Shown: piece after piece, positions 59,068-64,000 of the stretch
Position numbering within the stretch: the first letter of the stretch is position 1
Layout of the letters: every line of letters starts with the position of its first letter
Assembly: GCA_035547695.1 (NCBI GenBank)
Contig: DASZUK010000062.1
Span: forward strand, 62,001 to 126,000
Direction of reading: 5' to 3'
Length of the DNA: 64,000 bases
DNA from: DASZUK01 sp035547695
GTDB lineage: Bacteria > Actinomycetota > Acidimicrobiia > Acidimicrobiales > RAAP-2
Position numbers and translations under genes: made by a program
Notes under the pieces: generated by a model
The model's database searches: none
What the model was told of the DNA's origin: nothing
What the model saw: only the letters and a program-made list of their open reading frames with translations

Positions 59068-59964
59068 TCAGTCCGGATGGCCGTCCTCCCCGTATTGGGC
59101 GAGGAACAGCTCTTCGAGCGACGGCTCGCGGCTGAGCAGTTCGGTCACGCCGGCCGCGGCCAGGACCTTCACCAACGGCTCGATCGGTCCGCGGACCTGG
59201 CAACGCACCGTCGAACCGTCCGCCTCCACGGCGCGCACGCCGGGCACCGCGGACAGGTCAGGGACGGCCCTGTCGAACCTTGCCTCGACGATGAGCGCGC
59301 TCAGGTGGCGCATCTCGGCCAACGTGCCCATCTCGACCAGCTTCCCGTCGCGCAGGATGCCCACCCGGTCACAGAGGGCCTCCACCTCGCTCATGATGTG
59401 CGAGGACAGGAACACGGTCTGGCCCCGGTCCCGGACCTCGCCGATGCAGTGGCGGAACGCCTGCTCCATCAAGGGATCGAGCCCGCTGGTCGGCTCGTCG
59501 AGGACCAGCAGGTCCGGACGCACCATCAAGGCGGCGATCAGGATGACCTTCTGGCGGTTGCCCTTTGAGTAGGCCCGCACCTTCGTGGTCGGATCGAGAT
59601 CGAACCGCTCGATCAGCTCGTCCCGGTAGGCCTCGTCGACCCGGCCGTGGACCCGGCCGAGCAGAGCCAGCGTCTCGGCGCCGGTCAGCGACGGCCACAG
59701 GTTGGCCTCCCCTGCCACGAAGGCCAGCCGACGATGGGTCTCGACGGGCTGGCGCTGGCAGTCGAGCCCGAAGATCTCCGCTCGCCCTTCGGTCGGGCGG
59801 CTGAGCCCGAGCAGCAGGCGGATCGTGGTCGTCTTGCCCGATCCGTTCGGTCCCAGGTATCCGACGACCTCGCCCTTGGCGACTTCGAGGTCCAGGTGGT
59901 CGAGGGCCACGACGTCGCCGAAGCGCTTCGTCAGGCCTTCCGTGCGCAGGGCCGGGTCTGACAA
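59068..59964 (-). CDS. ABC transporter ATPase of a drug-type exporter
   Basis: A 298-residue ATPase. Walker A is GYLGPNGSGKTTTIRLL, the signature region YSKGNRQKVILIAALM, Walker B LLVLDEPTSGLDPLM and the switch histidine is in FLSSHIMSEVEAL. The C-terminal 80 residues are the extra domain of DrrA-type exporters. TTG 59964 is taken as start because GGAGG is 8 bases upstream. The permease and TetR genes follow. Confidence 0.92.
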   Translation of the reverse strand: MSDPALRTEGLTKRFGDVVALDHLDLEVAKGEVVGYLGPNGSGKTTTIRLLLGLSRPTEGRAEIFGLDCQRQPVETHRRLAFVAGEANLWPSLTGAETLALLGRVHGRVDEAYRDELIERFDLDPTTKVRAYSKGNRQKVILIAALMVRPDLLVLDEPTSGLDPLMEQAFRHCIGEVRDRGQTVFLSSHIMSEVEALCDRVGILRDGKLVEMGTLAEMRHLSALIVEARFDRAVPDLSAVPGVRAVEADGSTVRCQVRGPIEPLVKVLAAAGVTELLSREPSLEELFLAQYGEDGHPD

Positions 59965-59979
59965 GTGGCGAGCCTCCGG

Positions 59980-60015
59980 GGACTATACGAGTGAGGACTA
60001 TACGAGTGAATAGTC
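59980..60015. promoter_or_regulatory. Tandem 15-bp repeat and dyad before ABC operon
   Basis: GGACTATACGAGTGA occurs twice without a gap (59980-59994, 59995-60009). The second copy forms GACTAT-N8-ATAGTC (59996-60015). On the minus strand TTGACT and two TATAGT hexamers appear, but not at standard spacing. It is a likely promoter and TetR operator. Confidence 0.55.
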
Positions 60016-60100
60016 AATCAGATATCTGTATAGCACCCGCAGCGGCAACGACGCGCCAGCGTCTCCGGCGCCCGGCCCGGTGCACCACGACGCCCGGGGT

Positions 60101-60922
60101 TCATCGGTGGGTGAAGGTGGGCGGGCGCTTCTCCACGAAGGCGGCCATGCCTTCCTTCTGGTCCTCGGTGGCGAACACGGCGTGGAAGATCCGGCGTTCG
60201 AAGCGGACCCCTTCGGCCAGGGTGGTCTCGTACGCCCGGTCGATGCTCTCGGCGATCAGCCGGGTGACCGGTTTCGACATGGACGCGATCGTGGTCGCCA
60301 CCTCCAGCGCTCGATCGAGGAGCTCGTCGGCCGGCACCACCCGCGACACCAGCCCGGAGCGTTCGGCCTCCTCGGCGTCCATCATGCGCCCGGTGAGGCA
60401 GAGGTCCATGGCCTTGGCCTTGCCGACGAGCCGGGTCAGGCGCTGCGTGCCGCCGATGCCGGGCAGCACGCCGAGCTTGACCTCCGGCTGGCCGAAGCGG
60501 GCGGTGTCGGAGGCGATGATGGTGTCGCAGAGCATGGCCAGCTCGCATCCACCGCCCAGGGCGTAGCCGGAGACCGCGGCGACGAGGGGAGTGCGGACCC
60601 GGGCGAGGTCGTCCCAGGTCGAGAACCAGTCGGCTTCGTACATCTCCTGGTAGGTCCGGGGCTGCATCTCCTTGATGTCGGCCCCCGCGGCGAATGCCTT
60701 GGCGGAGCCGGTGATCAGGATGCAGCCCACGTCCGGGTCGCGGTCGAGGGCGGCTGCGGCGTCGGTCACCTCCTGCATGAGCTGCAGGTTGAGGGCGTTG
60801 AGGGCTTCGGGCCGGTTGAGCGTGATGATCGCGACCCGGTCCCGCCGTTCCACTTCGATGGTGGCGTACTCGGCCGTCCCGCCGTCGCTCACCGGACCGT
60901 CGTTCACCGGACTGTTGCTCAT
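60101..60922 (-). CDS. Enoyl-CoA hydratase
   Basis: A 273-residue crotonase-fold enzyme. The oxyanion regions are FAAGADIKEMQPR and SGYALGGGCELAM, and the two catalytic glutamates are in GCELAM and GQPEVKLGVLPGIGG. In this operon it probably hydrates methacrylyl-CoA to 3-hydroxyisobutyryl-CoA in valine breakdown; it could also serve beta-oxidation. The ATG overlaps the dehydrogenase stop (ATGA). Confidence 0.92.
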   Translation of the reverse strand: MSNSPVNDGPVSDGGTAEYATIEVERRDRVAIITLNRPEALNALNLQLMQEVTDAAAALDRDPDVGCILITGSAKAFAAGADIKEMQPRTYQEMYEADWFSTWDDLARVRTPLVAAVSGYALGGGCELAMLCDTIIASDTARFGQPEVKLGVLPGIGGTQRLTRLVGKAKAMDLCLTGRMMDAEEAERSGLVSRVVPADELLDRALEVATTIASMSKPVTRLIAESIDRAYETTLAEGVRFERRIFHAVFATEDQKEGMAAFVEKRPPTFTHR

Positions 60923-61839
60923 TGGGCTGGTGTCCTTTCCCGGATGGCGTCGATGACGACCGAGAAGTCCCGGTCGGGCGCGGTGGCCTCCAGCTTGTCG
61001 TAGATGTCGAGGGCCTTGCGCCCGAGGGGGAGGTCGACCCTGGCGGCCGCCGCGGCGGAGGCGGCGAGGCGGAGGTCCTTGGCCATGAGCCTGGTCGCGA
61101 AGCCGCCGTCGAAGCCCCGGTTCGCCGGGCTGGTCGGCACCGGTCCGGGCACCGGGCAGTTGGTCGTGACCGCCCAGCACTGGCCGGAGGAGGTCGACAC
61201 CACGTCGTAGAGCGCCTGGTGGGACAGTCCGAGGGACTCGGCGAGGACGAACGCCTCACTGACCGCGATCATCGACTCGGCCAGTATCAGGTTGTTGCAG
61301 ACCTTGGCGGCCTGGCCGGCCCCGGCGCCGCCGCAGTGCACGATCCTGCGGCCCATCCCCGACAGCACCGGACCGGCCGCTTCGAACGCGTCGGCATCGC
61401 CGCCGACCATGAAGGTGAGCGTGCCGGCGGTGGCACCTACCGTGCCGCCCGACACCGGAGCGTCGAGCGAGCGCAGCCCGGCCCTGGCGGCGATCTCGTG
61501 GGCGGCGCGGGCGTCGGCGACGTCGATGGTGGAGGAGTCGATGAGCAGGGCGCCCTCGGGGACGGTGCCCACGATGCCGCCGCCCGGCCGGTACGCGTCG
61601 AGCACGTGGCGGCCGGTCGGGAGCATGGTGACGACCACGTCGGTCTCGGCGGCCGCGTCCGCCGGGCTCCCGGCGACGTCCAGTCCGGCGGCTCGGGCCG
61701 CCGCTGCCGCGGCCGGGACCGGGTCGTAGGCCCGGACCGTGAAGCCGGCGGCGGCCAGGTTCGACGCCATCGGCAGCCCCATGTGGCCGAGACCGAGGAA
61801 CGCGATCGACGTGACGGGTGCTTGACCTGTGGCGCTCAT
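60919..61839 (-). CDS. mmsB: 3-hydroxyisobutyrate dehydrogenase
   Basis: A 306-residue enzyme of the beta-hydroxyacid dehydrogenase family. IAFLGLGHMGLPMASNLAAA is the NAD-binding loop, DAPVSGGTVGATAGTL the substrate loop, and AAKVCNNLILA carries the catalytic lysine. It oxidises 3-hydroxyisobutyrate to methylmalonate semialdehyde in valine degradation. Start and stop each overlap neighbours by four bases. Confidence 0.92.
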   Translation of the reverse strand: MSATGQAPVTSIAFLGLGHMGLPMASNLAAAGFTVRAYDPVPAAAAAARAAGLDVAGSPADAAAETDVVVTMLPTGRHVLDAYRPGGGIVGTVPEGALLIDSSTIDVADARAAHEIAARAGLRSLDAPVSGGTVGATAGTLTFMVGGDADAFEAAGPVLSGMGRRIVHCGGAGAGQAAKVCNNLILAESMIAVSEAFVLAESLGLSHQALYDVVSTSSGQCWAVTTNCPVPGPVPTSPANRGFDGGFATRLMAKDLRLAASAAAAARVDLPLGRKALDIYDKLEATAPDRDFSVVIDAIRERTPAQ

Positions 61840-62906
61840 CGGCGGGCCGTCTCCAGCGGGGAGGTGAGGTCGATGTCGTCGGGCCGGGGTGCGAAGAACC
61901 GGTCCAGGTCGGCGTCGCTGACCTCCGCCAGGGAGGCCGGGTTCCAGCGAGGTCGGCGGTCCTTGTCGATCACTTGGGCTCTGACGCCTTCGACGAAGTC
62001 GGCGGTGCACAGGAACGTGGTCGAGATGCGGTACTCCACCTCCAGGGCGCGCTCCAGGTTCGGCAAACCTCGGGCTTGGCGCAGGGCGCGCAGTGCCACC
62101 TTGAGCGAGGTGGGCGATCTCGTGAGGATGTCGTTGGCCGCGGCCGCGGCGTGCCCGCCCTCGCGAAGGAGCCGGTCGACGATCTCCTCGACCGTGTCCG
62201 CCTGGTAGCAGCGGTCGATCCACCGGCGCCATGCGGCAAGCTGCCCGGCGGGCGGGTCCGACGTCACGGCCGCGATCGCCCCGTCGACACCGGTGTGGGC
62301 CAGTGCCGCGAAAACGGCAGGCAGGTCGGAGGTGGCGACGTGGACGTCGGCGAGCCCGGCCTCGATCGCGTCGGCCGGGCCGAGGCTGCCGGCGGTGAGC
62401 GCCACGTGGGTGCCGAGCTCGCCCGGAGCGTGGGACAGCAGCCAGGTGCCGCCGACGTCGGGAGCGAAGCCGATCCCGACCTCGGGCATCGCGACGACGG
62501 AACGTTCCGTCACCACTCGATGGCTGGCATGGGCGGAGATGCCCACCCCGCCGCCCATGACGATGCCGTCCATGATCGCCACTACCGGTTTCGAGTAGCG
62601 GGCGATGCGGGCGTCGAGCCGGTACTCGTCCGCCCAGAACGCCTTCGGGGCCGGGTCTCCGGTCCGGGCCGCTTCGTAGATGGAGCGGATGTCGCCGCCG
62701 GCGCACAGCGCCCGGCCGCCCGCGCCGTCCACGACGACCGTGGCGATCTCATCGTCGCCGGCGAAGCGGTCGAGGGCGGCGTCGACCAGGCGGACCATCT
62801 CGTGGGTGAGGGCGTTGAGCGTCTTGGGTCGGTTGAGGGTGATCCGCCCGGCGCAGCCGTCCACCCCCACCACGACGGCCGGCCCCGATGTCGTCGGATC
62901 GGTCAC
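61836..62906 (-). CDS. 3-hydroxyisobutyryl-CoA hydrolase
   Basis: A 356-residue crotonase-fold hydrolase, longer than a plain hydratase. RITLNRPKTLNALTHEMVRL and ALCAGGDIRSIYEAARTG are typical of the hydrolase group, and MGGGVGISAHASHRVVTE and MPEVGIGFAPDVGGTW follow. It releases 3-hydroxyisobutyrate from its CoA ester, the step before the dehydrogenase downstream. GTG 62906 overlaps the acyl-CoA dehydrogenase stop (GTGA). Confidence 0.9.
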   Translation of the reverse strand: MTDPTTSGPAVVVGVDGCAGRITLNRPKTLNALTHEMVRLVDAALDRFAGDDEIATVVVDGAGGRALCAGGDIRSIYEAARTGDPAPKAFWADEYRLDARIARYSKPVVAIMDGIVMGGGVGISAHASHRVVTERSVVAMPEVGIGFAPDVGGTWLLSHAPGELGTHVALTAGSLGPADAIEAGLADVHVATSDLPAVFAALAHTGVDGAIAAVTSDPPAGQLAAWRRWIDRCYQADTVEEIVDRLLREGGHAAAAANDILTRSPTSLKVALRALRQARGLPNLERALEVEYRISTTFLCTADFVEGVRAQVIDKDRRPRWNPASLAEVSDADLDRFFAPRPDDIDLTSPLETARR

Positions 62907-64000
62907 GACGGGTTCCCCAGCAGGTGGCGGGACACGATGAGGCGCATGATCTCGTTGGTTCCTTCCAGGATCTGGTGGACCCGCAGGTCCCTGACGATCT
63001 TCTCGATGCCGGTCTCGGCCAGGTACCCGTAGCCACCGTGGAGCTGGAGCGCCTGGTTGGCGACCGTGAAGCCGGCGTCGGTCGCGAAGCGCTTGGCCAT
63101 CGCGCACCACTGGGTGGCGTCGGCCGCCCCGGCGTCGAGAGCGGTCGCGGCCCGGCGCACCATGAGCCGGGCCGCTTCCAGCTCGGTGGCCATGTCGGCC
63201 AGGACGAAGCGCAGCGCCTGCTGGTCGGCCAGCGGCCGGCCGAACGCGCGACGGTCCAGCAGGTGGGCGCGGGCCTTCTCCAGCGCCAGCGACGCGCCGC
63301 CGATGGAGCACGCCGCGATGTTGAGCCGGCCGCCGTCGAGGCCGGCCATGGCCACCTTGAACCCCTCGCCCTCCGGGCCGAGGCGCGCCTCGTCGGGGAC
63401 CTCGACCCCTTCGAGGACCACCTGCCGGGTGGGCTGGGCCCGCCACCCCATCTTCTGCTCCTCGGCCCCGAACGACAGCCCGGCCATACCCGCCTCGACC
63501 AGGAAGGCCGTCACCCCGGACGGGCCCGCGTCGCCGGTGCGGGCCATCACCACGTACAGGTCCGAGGTGCCGGCGCCGGAGACGAACTGCTTGACCCCGT
63601 CGATGACCCACCCCTCGCCGCGCCGCAGGGCGGTGGTCCGCAGGGCGGCGGCGTCGGAGCCCGCATCGGCCTCCGTGAGGCAGTAGCTGCCGAAGTGGTC
63701 CATGGAGCACAACGCCGGCAGGTGCGTCTCCCGCTGGCTCGCGCTGCCGAAGCGGTCCACCATGGCCGCCACCATGTTGTGGATCGACACGTACGCCGCC
63801 AGGGACGGGCAGCCGGTCGCCAGGGCCTCGAAGACCACCACCGCGTCGAGGCGCGACAGCCCGGCCCCGCCGGCGTCGGGGTCCACCACCACGCCGCCCA
63901 GCCCCAGCCGGGCGGCGTGGCGCAGCACGTCGGCCGGGAAGTGCTGCTGGCGGTCCCAGGCCACGGCGTGGGGGGCCAGCTCGCGAACCGCGAACTGCAA
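62903..64000 (-). CDS. Acyl-CoA (isobutyryl-CoA) dehydrogenase, N-terminus beyond right edge
   Basis: The last 365 residues of an acyl-CoA dehydrogenase; the start is beyond base 64000. YCLTEADAGSDAAALRTTAL is the FAD-binding signature, HGGYGYLAETGIEKIVRDLR and QILEGTNEIMRLIVSR the second, with the catalytic glutamate in LEGTNE. Its operon partners indicate isobutyryl-CoA as substrate in valine degradation. A general short-chain role is possible. Confidence 0.9.
   Translation of the reverse strand: MQFAVRELAPHAVAWDRQQHFPADVLRHAARLGLGGVVVDPDAGGAGLSRLDAVVVFEALATGCPSLAAYVSIHNMVAAMVDRFGSASQRETHLPALCSMDHFGSYCLTEADAGSDAAALRTTALRRGEGWVIDGVKQFVSGAGTSDLYVVMARTGDAGPSGVTAFLVEAGMAGLSFGAEEQKMGWRAQPTRQVVLEGVEVPDEARLGPEGEGFKVAMAGLDGGRLNIAACSIGGASLALEKARAHLLDRRAFGRPLADQQALRFVLADMATELEAARLMVRRAATALDAGAADATQWCAMAKRFATDAGFTVANQALQLHGGYGYLAETGIEKIVRDLRVHQILEGTNEIMRLIVSRHLLGNPS

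Noticed and set aside
1..64000. tRNA and rRNA genes
   Set aside because: I scanned for T-loop GGTTCGAATCC-type patterns and rRNA-like stretches and found none I could support; a covariance search was not possible.

Overview
The window is high-GC DNA from an actinobacterium. Most genes overlap their neighbour by four bases (ATGA or GTGA), many starts are GTG or TTG, and the protein families are those of Actinobacteria. One secreted protein (11833-13434) ends in about six repeats of the form YWxVxxDGGIFxFGDAxFxGSMGG, a style I associate with Acidimicrobiia. That class is my best guess, with moderate confidence. I recognised no rRNA, tRNA, CRISPR array, transposase or integrase.

Region 1 (1-13.4 kb, mostly minus strand) is a conjugation or secretion (T4SS-like) locus. 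Read in transcription order it holds a sigma-like regulator, a Pro/Thr-rich anchored protein, a LysM-BTAD membrane protein, then a tight operon: lytic transglycosylase/NlpC wall hydrolase, DUF6668-like protein, small two-helix protein, anchored NTF2-like protein, VirB6/TrbL-like channel protein, SCO6880-family protein, and a VirB4/TraC-like ATPase cut by the left edge. No relaxase is visible. A CAP-domain secreted repeat protein sits upstream.

Region 2 (13.5-22.6 kb) is a cell-surface module: a 1210-residue thioester/SpaA-type adhesin with an LAFTG sortase signal, a BlaI-M56 protease pair, a coiled-coil NlpC/P60 wall hydrolase, and CcdA with two TlpA-like thioredoxins. Four 17-base BlaI-like dyads lie in the two intergenic regions that separate these genes. 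This suggests one BlaI regulon that joins wall remodelling, oxidative folding and a cysteine-rich adhesin.

Region 3 (22.7-47.1 kb) is a metal and stress island. A minus-strand operon encodes a copper P1B ATPase with two N-terminal cupredoxin domains, FtsH, a HAD-GH65 phosphorylase and a YHS protein that is in frame with it. Facing it are a DoxX-like protein, two CsoR repressors, small Met/His-rich membrane proteins, a universal stress protein, an EamA exporter, a second P1B ATPase with a CPD motif and His-rich tail, a nitrilase-Nudix fusion coupled to it, a permease with two YHS domains, three oxidoreductases and a cupredoxin. CsoR-like palindromes precede several of these units, and a 100-base promoter/leader block occurs twice in opposite orientation.

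Region 4 (47.1-60 kb) is mixed accessory sequence: alpha/beta hydrolase, decayed ankyrin and DUF998 genes, TetR-MFS efflux pair, AlkA-like glycosylase with a VOC protein, a stretch of gene debris, a secreted GH5 glycosidase, NTF2-like and YdeI-like proteins, and a TetR-controlled ABC exporter.

Region 5 (60.1-64 kb) is a tightly overlapped valine-degradation operon (isobutyryl-CoA dehydrogenase, 3-hydroxyisobutyryl-CoA hydrolase, 3-hydroxyisobutyrate dehydrogenase, enoyl-CoA hydratase), cut by the right edge.
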